DNA of 64,000 nucleotides, from NCBI GenBank assembly GCA_051879195.1, contig JBJELO010000217.1, positions 1 through 64,000 on the forward strand, read 5' to 3'. Source of the DNA: TWA4 sp051879195 (lineage in GTDB: Bacteria > Bacillota > Clostridia > Lachnospirales > Lachnospiraceae). Below, one piece after another: positions 8,399 through 16,563 of this stretch; position 1 is the first letter of the stretch, and every line of letters starts with the position of its first letter. Position numbers and translations under genes: made by a program. Below the pieces are notes generated by a model. It ran no database searches. It was not told where the DNA came from and saw only the letters and a list, made by a program, of their open reading frames with translations.

Positions 8399-8514
8399 GC
8401 TCAGGACAGGAGCATTCTGCCGATACCCGCCTGACTGGCGGAAAGATAAAAAAAGCCCCCGAACCGGACAAGTTTCTGCTCGCGGAAAAAAAGGAAACCT
8501 GCTATCATGTCCGT

Positions 8515-8533
8515 GATTCGGCCAGTCCGAATC
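8515..8533 (+). promoter_or_regulatory. Inverted repeat upstream of the GH5 gene (possible operator)
   Basis: GATTCGG and CCGAATC are perfect 7-bp arms separated by five bases, about 30 bases before the GH5 start. It could be a binding site for the adjacent AraC protein or a small leader hairpin. The rest of the 164-base gap shows no gene. Confidence 0.35.
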
Positions 8534-8562
8534 AGAATTAATGGTAAGGAGGCAGGTTAACC

Positions 8563-9648
8563 ATGCTGTATGAGCAGTTTAAAAGCGGAATCAATATCGG
8601 GGGCTGGCTCTCTCAATATGATTGCGTGAGTGCTCCGCCGCAAAACCGGATGGAGATGGACACTCATCTGAAACATTTTATTACAGAAGAAAATATTGCA
8701 CAGATTGCCTCATGGGGGCTGGATCATGTGCGTCTTCCCATTGATTATCGGGTGCTGACTGAGACAGAGGAATCTCTGACCGACTGCAGCACAGCTCTTT
8801 TTTATGTGGACCGGTGTACCGACTGGTGCGAAAAATATCATCTGAATCTGATTATCGATTTGCACCATGCACAGGGCAATGTGTACGGGCAGATGGATCG
8901 GCCGATGCCGCTGCTGGTACAGGATAGCCTGCAGAGAAAGTTCATCGATCTGTGGAAGATGCTTGCGAAGCATTTCCGGAATCGGAGATCTCCGGTACTG
9001 ATGTTTGAACTGCTCAACGAAGTATCGGACGGCTCAGGCTATCTTTGGAATCGGCTGTACCGCAGGGCGGTGGAAGCTATCCGACAGATTGATAAGGAAC
9101 GGTGGATTCTTGTAGGAAGCAGCGAGCAGAACAGTCCGTTCCGCCTCAAAGAGCTGGACCTGCTCGATGATGACAGGGTATTTTACAATTTTCATTTCTA
9201 TGATCCGCAGGTTTTTACCCACCAGCGGGCACATTTTTCGGAGGAGATGACAGCATTTAACCGGAAAATTCATTATCCGGATGACATTTCAGATTTCACG
9301 GAATTTCTTCTCAATAACCGGACATACATTTCAAAATATTCCCATACAGCTATGGAAAATCAAGTCAGCCGTCAGGCTATGCATGTACTGTTGAAGGATG
9401 CCCTGGATTTTGTGCGTTATTCAGGGAAACAGCTTTACTGCGGTGAATTCGGTGTCATCGACACTGCCGATGCAGCTGATGCGGCAGCATGGATAAGAGA
9501 TGCCATGGAGATTTTTGACCGGTTTCATATCGGACATGCCATGTGGAATTACAAAGAACTGGATTTCGGACTGATCGACAGTAAAAACGAAATAAAACTG
9601 TCGAAACGCTGTCAGATGCTGTTCGGTGGAAATCAGAGTATTTATTAG
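8563..9648 (+). CDS. Cytoplasmic glycoside hydrolase family 5 enzyme
   Basis: This is a 361-aa GH5 (clan A) retaining beta-glycosidase. Acid/base Glu about 153 lies in FELLNEV and nucleophile Glu about 295 in YCGEFGV; the substrate-site motifs GWLSQYD, HVRLPIDYRV and IIDLHHAQGN are also present. It has no signal peptide, so it acts on imported oligosaccharides, probably as an exo- or oligosaccharide-trimming beta-glucanase. A strong GGAGG precedes the ATG. It is followed 16 nt later by a GH3 gene, with which it is likely cotranscribed. The subfamily and exact linkage cannot be read by eye. Confidence 0.85.
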   Translation: MLYEQFKSGINIGGWLSQYDCVSAPPQNRMEMDTHLKHFITEENIAQIASWGLDHVRLPIDYRVLTETEESLTDCSTALFYVDRCTDWCEKYHLNLIIDLHHAQGNVYGQMDRPMPLLVQDSLQRKFIDLWKMLAKHFRNRRSPVLMFELLNEVSDGSGYLWNRLYRRAVEAIRQIDKERWILVGSSEQNSPFRLKELDLLDDDRVFYNFHFYDPQVFTHQRAHFSEEMTAFNRKIHYPDDISDFTEFLLNNRTYISKYSHTAMENQVSRQAMHVLLKDALDFVRYSGKQLYCGEFGVIDTADAADAAAWIRDAMEIFDRFHIGHAMWNYKELDFGLIDSKNEIKLSKRCQMLFGGNQSIY

Positions 9649-9664
9649 AAAGCGGGGAAATACC

Positions 9665-12508
9665 ATGAAAAAAGCAAAAAATCCTTTTTTTGATGAATCG
9701 TTATCAGTGGAAAAGCGGATTGACTGGCTGCTGGCTGCCATGACGCTGGATGAGAAAATGAAATGTCTGGCATCAACGGTTTCGGATATTGAGCGGCTGG
9801 GGGTAAAGGGTTTCAGCGTGGGCGGTGAGGCTGCTCACGGTGTGGAAGCGAGAAATGACCAGAACGGAGAGGGGCAGGCGGAACCAACTACTTCCTTTAC
9901 CCAGCCCATCGGTATGAGTGCCACCTGGGATACAGAATTGATCCGACAGGCCGGCGAGGTAACGGGCCGGGAGGCGAGGGTGCTGTATCACCGTCATCCT
10001 GACCGGGGATTGAGCCGCTGGGCGCCCACCGTGGATATGGAGCGGGATCCCAGATGGGGCAGAACGGAGGAAGGCTACGGGGAGGATCCCCTGCTTGCAG
10101 GTGCCATGGCCGGTGCCTACGTAAAAGGCATGCAGGGCGACGATCCGAAATACCTGCGGGTGGCAGCCACGCTGAAACATTTCTATGCCAACAATACGGA
10201 GGTGGGCCGCGTCTACAAATCATCCTCCGTGGATTCCAGAAATAAAATGGAATACTATCTGGAGCCTTTCCGCAGAGCTATTGAGGAGAGCCATGCGGAA
10301 GCCATCATGACGGCGTACAACAAGGTAAACGGTGTTCCCGCTATTCTGAATTCCGAGGTACAGACCATTCTGAAGGATCAGTACGGTCTGGGTCATGCGG
10401 TGTGCGACGGCGGTGCCATGGAAATGGCGGTGACCATGCATGATTATTACGGGATTCATGCGCAGACGCTGGCCGGTGCCATCCGTGCCGGGGTGGATTC
10501 CATGTCGGATCGTCCGGAACTGGTGGAGCAGGCGGCCAGAGAGGCATATGAATTGAATCTTCTGACGGAAGAGGACATGGATCAGGCACTCAGAAATATG
10601 TTCCGTACAAAGCTGCGTCTGGGGATTTATGATAAAGAAGGCAGTAATCCCTATGACCGGGTGGGTGAGGATGATCTGAACAGCAGAGCGCATCAGGAAA
10701 TCTGCCGGCAGGTGGCATGGGAATCCATGGTTCTGCTGAAGAATCAGGGCAATATGCTTCCGCTGCCGCTTCCCGATCGGGAAAATCAGGTGGCGGTCAT
10801 CGGTCCCATGGCGGATATGTGGTATCCCGACTGGTATGGGGGAATGCCGCCCTACACCAGAACGTTGAAACAGGGCCTTGAGGAGATCGCCGGCAGGGAC
10901 ATTGCCTGCGCCGACGGCAGGGACCGGGTGATTTTCCGGCTGGGAGACCGGGGTGTGGCCATCAGGGAGGACGGAACCCTTTGCCTTTCCCATACACCCG
11001 ACATCTTCATCTGTGATGACTGGGGAGAAGGCAGTCTGACTTTTCAGTCAGCGCGAACCGGAAAATTCATGAATACCAGACTACCGGGAGAACATGATGC
11101 GCCTTCGGAGCGGGGCAGAATCGCCGCAGAAAAGGAAGCCACGCTGGACTGGTTTGTGATGGAGATTTTCCATCTGGAGAGGCTGGAAAACGGCACCGTG
11201 CATCTGCTTGAGCGTTTCGGTTCGGCAGTCCAGATCGATGAGGACGGCAGCCTTGTCTCCATGCGGGAAGACGGGGAACCGGCAGAATTCCATCTGGAAA
11301 TCGTGGAATCCGGTCTGGAAAAGGCGAAAGAACTGGCTCGTACCTGCGATACGGTGATTCTGGCTTTGGGATGCAATTCCATGGTGAATGCAAAAGAAGA
11401 GGTGGACAGAACAACCATCTGCCTGCCGCCTGCGCAGGAAGCTCTGCTGGAAGAAATCGTTAGAGTAAATTCCAGCACGGTACTGGTACTCCTGTCCAAT
11501 TATCCCTATGCCATTAATCAGGCACAGGAAAAGCTGCCGGCCATTCTCTGGAGCGCCACCGGCAGTCAGGATATGGGAACTGCTGCGGCTGAAATTCTTT
11601 TTGGCCTTCATGCTCCCGCAGGGCGTCTGAACATGACCTGGTACCGTTCGGATGACCAGCTTCCGGACATGGACGATTATGATATTATTCAGGGAAAAAG
11701 GACCTATCGCTATTTCGACGGGGAGGTTCTGTATCCCTTTGGACACGGCCTGACCTACACCACATTTGATTATACCGATCTGGTGGTAAAACCAAAGGAT
11801 GGTACAAAGCTGCAGGTATCCTTCAACCTTGCCAATACAGGTACGGCAGCAAGCGATGAGGTGGTTCAGATCTATGGAACCGCACCGGCCTCCCGTGTGA
11901 AAAAGCCTTTGAAACAGCTGATTGGATTTGGCAGGGTGAAAGACATGCAGCCCGGTGAGCAGCGGCGCATTGCGTTCGAAATCCCCATGTCGGAATTCCG
12001 GTTCTACGATGTGATCAGCAGAACAATGATGGTGGAAGAGGGGATGTACCGCATTGCTGTGGGAGCTTCCAGCGAAGATCTTCGCCGCAGCGTATTCGTT
12101 CAGATACCCGGCAGAACAACCGGCTTCCGCAATCTGACCAGACGAATCGCTGCCGATCATTACGATGAATATGATAATATTTTCCTGACAGAAGGGCAGT
12201 TTGGCTTCACCTCAGCAGCAGTCCGGGATCCTAAGCGGATGGGACGCCTGATCTACAGGGATTGCATCCTTCCTGACTCCGGTTCCCTGTATCTCCATCT
12301 GAAAAGCGGGGAAGACGGAACGGCGGAAATCTATCTTGACGGACAAAAGGTCGGTGAATTCACGGGAAAAACAGGCGGATTTACCGATGTACGGGTTGAT
12401 CTGTACCCGGAAGAAGCAGGAACGGGAAAAGCAGATGGGGAGAAAACGGTCGAACTGGAGATCAGGATCAGCAGTCATGTGAAGCTGTGTTACTTTATGG
12501 TAAAGTGA
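9665..12508 (+). CDS. Glycoside hydrolase family 3 beta-xylosidase/beta-glucosidase with insertion and C-terminal accessory domain
   Basis: This is a 947-aa cytoplasmic GH3 protein (no signal peptide). The N-terminal barrel carries RWAPTVDMERDPRWGR and YGEDP, typical of xylosidase-type GH3 enzymes; LKHFYANN and MTAYNKVNG follow, and the nucleophile Asp about 248 is in VCDGGA. The second alpha/beta domain is interrupted at residues about 413-545 by an insertion of beta-rich sequence. A fibronectin-type domain follows, and the last ~130 residues resemble a CBM6-like beta-sandwich. Start at 9665 follows GGGGA; the upstream in-frame start overlaps the GH5 gene. It probably removes beta-linked xylose or glucose from imported oligosaccharides. 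Confidence 0.85.
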   Translation: MKKAKNPFFDESLSVEKRIDWLLAAMTLDEKMKCLASTVSDIERLGVKGFSVGGEAAHGVEARNDQNGEGQAEPTTSFTQPIGMSATWDTELIRQAGEVTGREARVLYHRHPDRGLSRWAPTVDMERDPRWGRTEEGYGEDPLLAGAMAGAYVKGMQGDDPKYLRVAATLKHFYANNTEVGRVYKSSSVDSRNKMEYYLEPFRRAIEESHAEAIMTAYNKVNGVPAILNSEVQTILKDQYGLGHAVCDGGAMEMAVTMHDYYGIHAQTLAGAIRAGVDSMSDRPELVEQAAREAYELNLLTEEDMDQALRNMFRTKLRLGIYDKEGSNPYDRVGEDDLNSRAHQEICRQVAWESMVLLKNQGNMLPLPLPDRENQVAVIGPMADMWYPDWYGGMPPYTRTLKQGLEEIAGRDIACADGRDRVIFRLGDRGVAIREDGTLCLSHTPDIFICDDWGEGSLTFQSARTGKFMNTRLPGEHDAPSERGRIAAEKEATLDWFVMEIFHLERLENGTVHLLERFGSAVQIDEDGSLVSMREDGEPAEFHLEIVESGLEKAKELARTCDTVILALGCNSMVNAKEEVDRTTICLPPAQEALLEEIVRVNSSTVLVLLSNYPYAINQAQEKLPAILWSATGSQDMGTAAAEILFGLHAPAGRLNMTWYRSDDQLPDMDDYDIIQGKRTYRYFDGEVLYPFGHGLTYTTFDYTDLVVKPKDGTKLQVSFNLANTGTAASDEVVQIYGTAPASRVKKPLKQLIGFGRVKDMQPGEQRRIAFEIPMSEFRFYDVISRTMMVEEGMYRIAVGASSEDLRRSVFVQIPGRTTGFRNLTRRIAADHYDEYDNIFLTEGQFGFTSAAVRDPKRMGRLIYRDCILPDSGSLYLHLKSGEDGTAEIYLDGQKVGEFTGKTGGFTDVRVDLYPEEAGTGKADGEKTVELEIRISSHVKLCYFMVK

Positions 12509-12544
12509 CAGACTGATTTTTCGAATGGTTAAATCAGCGGCCGG

Positions 12545-12573
12545 TATTTTTGAAAACGGCTCTGAACAGTTAC
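12545..12573 (+). repeat. Dispersed 29-nt repeat, copy 1
   Basis: This is one of three copies in the window (others at 43154-43182 and 63335-63363), with the strongly conserved core TCTGAACAGTTA preceded by a TTTT-purine-rich-GG stretch. This copy lies between the GH3 stop and its terminator. Confidence 0.6.
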
Positions 12574-12585
12574 AATTTTTTGCAG

Positions 12586-12624
12586 AAAGCATGGAAATCT
12601 TAGAATGGTTTCCGTGCTTTTTTT
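12586..12624 (+). terminator. Rho-independent terminator after the GH5-GH3 pair
   Basis: AAAGCATGGAAA pairs with TTTCCGTGCTTT (one G-U pair) around an 11-nt loop, followed by a run of T residues. The following 148 bases to the permease gene hold a TTGACA at 12623-12628, which may belong to the promoter of the ABC operon, but no convincing -10 was seen. Confidence 0.85.
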
Positions 12625-12772
12625 GACATATTAACGGGAGGATGATACAGAGTTTGAGTAAAAATAACGGATAAAGCTAAAAAAATGAGGGTAAATCAGT
12701 GCGGAATTTTCGGGTATTAATATTTTTATAAAATTTTTATAATTGTTTTATCAAAAAGGAGGGATAAGTGCT

Positions 12773-13711
12773 ATGAAAAAACCAAAAGCAAAAGCACAAG
12801 TTTCAAAGCCCGGATTCAGCTGGAAACTGATGTATAAACAGCGCTACCTGCTGTATATGTCCGTTCCGTTTGTAATCTGGCTGATTATCTTCAAGTATCT
12901 CCCGTTATGGGGATGGACCATGGCTTTCCAGGAGGTTAAGCCGAATTCATTTGCCCTTCCCATCTGGGAAAGAAAATTCGTAGGACTTGATAACTTTGTC
13001 AAAGCATTTACAGATCGTATCTTTGGTCAGGTTATGTTCAATACCATTGGTATCAGCCTTCTGGGTATCGCAATCGGTACAATTGCGGCAATTGTATTTG
13101 CTCTGTTCCTGCACGAAATCTGTTTTACAAAATTTAAAAAGGTTACACAGACCGTATCCTATCTGCCTCACTTCGTTTCATGGGTTATCATTGCCAGTAT
13201 CGCAAAGATGCTTCTGAACGACGGCGGTGCAGTCGATACCATGCTGGGCAAACAGCTCCATCTGATGTCCACCAACACAGCACTGTTCTGGGTTGTTGTA
13301 TGTTTCATCGATGCCTGGAAAGAGGTTGGCTGGAATGCCATCGTTTACATGTCCGCAATGGCCGGTATTGATGAAGGTCTGTACGAAGCGGCACAGGTGG
13401 ACGGTGCAAACCGTTTCCAGAGAATGTGGCACATCACGCTGCCGGGCATCAAACCTACCATCATCGTTCTTCTGATCATGAGCATCGGCGGTGCGCTGAA
13501 TGTAGGTATGGAACGTCAGATGCTGTTGAGCAACGGTATTGTACAGGATCACGCAATGGTTCTTTCCTGGTTCGCATATGTTCGTGGTATCGGCTCCAAC
13601 AACTACGGCCTTGGTACTGCAATCGGTATGTTCCAGTCGGTTGTCGGCGTTATCCTGCTGTTTATTGCCAACAAGGTTGCCGGTATGCTTGGTGAAAGCA
13701 AATTAGTCTAG
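12773..13711 (+). CDS. Sugar ABC transporter permease (LplB-like, CUT1 type)
   Basis: This 312-aa membrane protein has about six hydrophobic helices and the binding-protein-dependent permease coupling motif EAAQVDGANRFQRMWHITLP (residues about 207-226). The N-terminus RYLLYMSVPFVIWLIIFKYL is typical of LplB-type permeases for complex oligosaccharides. The ATG at 12773 has AAAGGAGGG upstream. It forms an operon with the second permease (13 nt gap) and the binding protein. No ATPase is encoded nearby; CUT1 systems in these bacteria generally share an MsmK-type ATPase encoded elsewhere. Confidence 0.9.
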   Translation: MKKPKAKAQVSKPGFSWKLMYKQRYLLYMSVPFVIWLIIFKYLPLWGWTMAFQEVKPNSFALPIWERKFVGLDNFVKAFTDRIFGQVMFNTIGISLLGIAIGTIAAIVFALFLHEICFTKFKKVTQTVSYLPHFVSWVIIASIAKMLLNDGGAVDTMLGKQLHLMSTNTALFWVVVCFIDAWKEVGWNAIVYMSAMAGIDEGLYEAAQVDGANRFQRMWHITLPGIKPTIIVLLIMSIGGALNVGMERQMLLSNGIVQDHAMVLSWFAYVRGIGSNNYGLGTAIGMFQSVVGVILLFIANKVAGMLGESKLV

Positions 13712-13724
13712 GAGGTGGCACAGG

Positions 13725-14636
13725 ATGAAGTTATTTGGACGCAAAAAAGAAGAAGAAATCATCACCCGCAAAAAAGCCTCTACGTTTGACTATGTGCTGC
13801 TGGTATTCTTTATCTTCATGATTATCATCACAGTGTATCCGTTCCTGAATGTGCTGGCAATCTCATTCAATGATCCCATGGATACCATGAGAAGCGTAAA
13901 CTTTATCATTCCCAGAAAGTTTACACTGAGCAACTACATTTACATTTTCACGGAAAATGATCTGATGAAACCCCTTCTGATGTCGGTGGCCAGAACGGTG
14001 ATCGGCGCGGCAGCAGGCGTTTTATGTACAGCCATGATCAGCTACGTGCTCAGCAGAAAGGACTTTTATTTCAACAAGCCCTTTACCATTCTGTTCGTTA
14101 TCACCATGTATGTCAGCGGCGGTATGGTTCCCGAGTACCTGCTGCTTACAAGAACACTGAACATGGGCAATACTTTTGCAGTATACATCATCCCCGGTCT
14201 TGTATGGGTGTACAACATTATTCTGACCCGCTCCTTCATTGAAGGCCTGCCCATGGCGCTTCAGGAAGCCGGAAAACTGGACGGTGCCAACGATTTTACC
14301 ATTTTCTTCAGGATTATCCTTCCTTTGTGCAAACCGGTACTGGCAACGGTGGCACTGTTCGTTGCAGTAGGTCAGTGGAACTCTTTCATGGACACCTACT
14401 TATACGCAAGAGACCTGCCCACACTGCAGTATGTCCTGTATGAGATCATGGAAAAAGCAACGATCAAGGTGGATACCCATTCCGCAACCGCTGCAAACCA
14501 GATCAAGAATTCCGTATCACCCATGTCGGTACGTATGGCAATCACTGTAGTTGCAACTGTTCCGATTCTGATCGTATATCCTTTCCTGCAGAAATACTTC
14601 GTAGGCGGTATGACTGTAGGTGCTGTAAAAGACTGA
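13725..14636 (+). CDS. Sugar ABC transporter permease (YtcP/LplC-like, CUT1 type)
   Basis: This is the 303-aa partner permease. It has six hydrophobic segments, the coupling motif QEAGKLDGANDFTIFFRIIL, and the C-terminal FLQKYFVGGMTVGAVK, which is characteristic of this family. AGGAGGTGG precedes the start. With the LplB-like protein it should form the heterodimeric channel for oligosaccharides delivered by the lipoprotein encoded downstream. Confidence 0.9.
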   Translation: MKLFGRKKEEEIITRKKASTFDYVLLVFFIFMIIITVYPFLNVLAISFNDPMDTMRSVNFIIPRKFTLSNYIYIFTENDLMKPLLMSVARTVIGAAAGVLCTAMISYVLSRKDFYFNKPFTILFVITMYVSGGMVPEYLLLTRTLNMGNTFAVYIIPGLVWVYNIILTRSFIEGLPMALQEAGKLDGANDFTIFFRIILPLCKPVLATVALFVAVGQWNSFMDTYLYARDLPTLQYVLYEIMEKATIKVDTHSATAANQIKNSVSPMSVRMAITVVATVPILIVYPFLQKYFVGGMTVGAVKD

Positions 14637-14660
14637 TAATTATTAAAAAAGGAGTAAATT

Positions 14661-16325
14661 ATGAAATTTAAAAAAGTATGTGCTCTGCTGCTTGCCATGG
14701 TTATGACTGCCGGCTGCTTCAGCGGATGCGGAGGAAAAAAAGACGACACAAAAAATGAAGGTTCATCAGCAGGTGAAGACGGAGTAGTGGAACTGACCTT
14801 CTACAACGCTGATGGCCAGGAAGATCCCTGGACCGACCCGGTGGCACAGGCCCTTACCGAAGCAACCGGTGTAAAACTGAAAACAGATTATCCTGTAAGC
14901 TCTGACGACCAGAAGGTAGCCCTGATGATCGCAGAACAGAGTTATCCGGATATCATTTACGCAAAAGGCGATGCTGCCAGCCTGATCGATGCCGGCGCAC
15001 TGATTGATATGACCGACCTGATCGAAGAATACGGTCCCAACATCAAGAAAATGTACGGCGAAGAATTTGACAAGCTGAAATATTCCGAAGATGATCCCTC
15101 CATTTACCAGCTGTCATCCTACGCTGTAGGCGGCGAACTGTATACAAGCTCCGGCAATGCACAGGTACAGTGGGATGTTCTGAAAGAAAATAACTACAAG
15201 CTCCCCGAAACTCTGGATGAATACGAAGCCATGATCAAAAACTATCTGGCTGCACATCCCACAAACGATGACGGCATGGACAACATCGGTATCTCTCTTT
15301 CCGCATCTGACTGGCACTGGATGATCACACTTGGCAATCCTGCCGGCTACATCGCAGAAGGCGCACCCGATAACGGCCAGTGGCTGATCGATGAAAACTA
15401 TAATGCAACCTACAAATTCAGATCTGAAAAGGTAAGAGAATACTTCAAATGGCTGAACAGAATGTACAATGAAGGTATTCTGGATCATGAATTTGCAACA
15501 CAGACACATGAAGACTACATCGCAAAGATCGCATCCGGACGTGTTCTCTCCCTCATGGATACCGACTGGGATTACTCTGATGGTGAAAAGGTTCTGGAAG
15601 CCGACGGAAAACTGAGCAAGACCTATGCAGCACTGCCTCTGACCATGGATAAGGATACAAAATGTGCATCTCTGATGTATCAGGGTCTTACAACCGGTCA
15701 GGGTGTAGGCATCACAACTGCCTGCAAGGACCCTGTTGCTGCAATCAAATTCCTGGATTACCTCTGCTCTGATGAAGGACAGGTACTGGTTAACTGGGGA
15801 ATCAAGGATGTAAACTACTTTGTAGACGAAAACGGCAAACGCTATCGTACAGAAGATGAAATCAAGGAATCCAATTCCAACCAGGATTATGCAAAAACAA
15901 CGGGTGTAGGATTCCACTCCTATCCGTTCCCCTGCTACGGTACCGGTGTTGTTGACAGCGAAGGCAATACCTATACTACAACCAGCAAGGAAAGTGTAAT
16001 GGCAGAATATAATGAAGAAGAAAAGGCAGCCTGCGAAGCATGGAATGTGGATCTTCTTGTAGATGTATTCCCTCAGGCATCTGAATTTGAAGTACCCGAT
16101 TACTCCGCTGTATGGGCATACACAAAACCTGCAGAATTTGACGAAATCGGAAACGTACTGGACGAAGTAGCATGGTCACAGCTGATCACCTGCGTCATCG
16201 GAAAAGAAGCAGATTTCGACAAGAACTATGACGCAATGCTGAAAGAACTGGACAAATCCGGTGTAGCTGACGCAGAAGCAATGCTGACTGATATTATTAA
16301 AGAAAGAGTATCACTGGTAGAGTAA
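14661..16325 (+). CDS. Sugar ABC transporter substrate-binding lipoprotein
   Basis: This is a 554-aa family 1 extracellular solute-binding protein. A signal peptide (KKVCALLLAMVMTAGC) leads into a lipobox; Cys at FSGC is the probable lipidated residue, followed by a polar linker. The length and the pattern LTFYNADGQEDPW ... LTEATGVKLKTDY fit the large LplA-type binding proteins for oligosaccharides. It lies last in the permease operon and is followed by a strong terminator. In this locus the ligand is most likely a xyloglucan-derived oligosaccharide, by context only. Confidence 0.9.
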   Translation: MKFKKVCALLLAMVMTAGCFSGCGGKKDDTKNEGSSAGEDGVVELTFYNADGQEDPWTDPVAQALTEATGVKLKTDYPVSSDDQKVALMIAEQSYPDIIYAKGDAASLIDAGALIDMTDLIEEYGPNIKKMYGEEFDKLKYSEDDPSIYQLSSYAVGGELYTSSGNAQVQWDVLKENNYKLPETLDEYEAMIKNYLAAHPTNDDGMDNIGISLSASDWHWMITLGNPAGYIAEGAPDNGQWLIDENYNATYKFRSEKVREYFKWLNRMYNEGILDHEFATQTHEDYIAKIASGRVLSLMDTDWDYSDGEKVLEADGKLSKTYAALPLTMDKDTKCASLMYQGLTTGQGVGITTACKDPVAAIKFLDYLCSDEGQVLVNWGIKDVNYFVDENGKRYRTEDEIKESNSNQDYAKTTGVGFHSYPFPCYGTGVVDSEGNTYTTTSKESVMAEYNEEEKAACEAWNVDLLVDVFPQASEFEVPDYSAVWAYTKPAEFDEIGNVLDEVAWSQLITCVIGKEADFDKNYDAMLKELDKSGVADAEAMLTDIIKERVSLVE

Positions 16326-16419
16326 AACGAATTCTTCCTTTATACTCCTTGGTATAAACCGCATTAAATTCCCTCATGTTTCTTAATGCGATTTATATCA
16401 GCCATAAGGTTCCTCTACT

Positions 16420-16463
16420 GAAGGCCCTGCGCACTGAAAAATGGTGCGGCGGGCCTTCTTTTA
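16420..16463 (+). terminator. Rho-independent terminator of the ABC transporter operon
   Basis: GAAGGCCC-TGCGCAC pairs with GTGCGGC-GGGCCTTC, followed by TTTT. It is strong and GC-rich. Confidence 0.85.
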
Positions 16464-16483
16464 TACAGGAAGTGATGCAGAAT

Positions 16484-16544
16484 AAAAAGAGACTGGTGCA
16501 TGAACTGATTTCAATTGGTTTTCAGTCAGTGCACCAGTCTTTTT
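16484..16544. terminator. Bidirectional terminator between convergent ABC operon and GH94 gene
   Basis: GACTGGTGCA (16491-16500) pairs with TGCACCAGTC (16530-16539), flanked by AAAAAG on the left and TTTTT on the right, so it can stop transcription from both sides. Confidence 0.85.
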
Positions 16545-16563
16545 GTGCGCTCGGAGGCACGTA

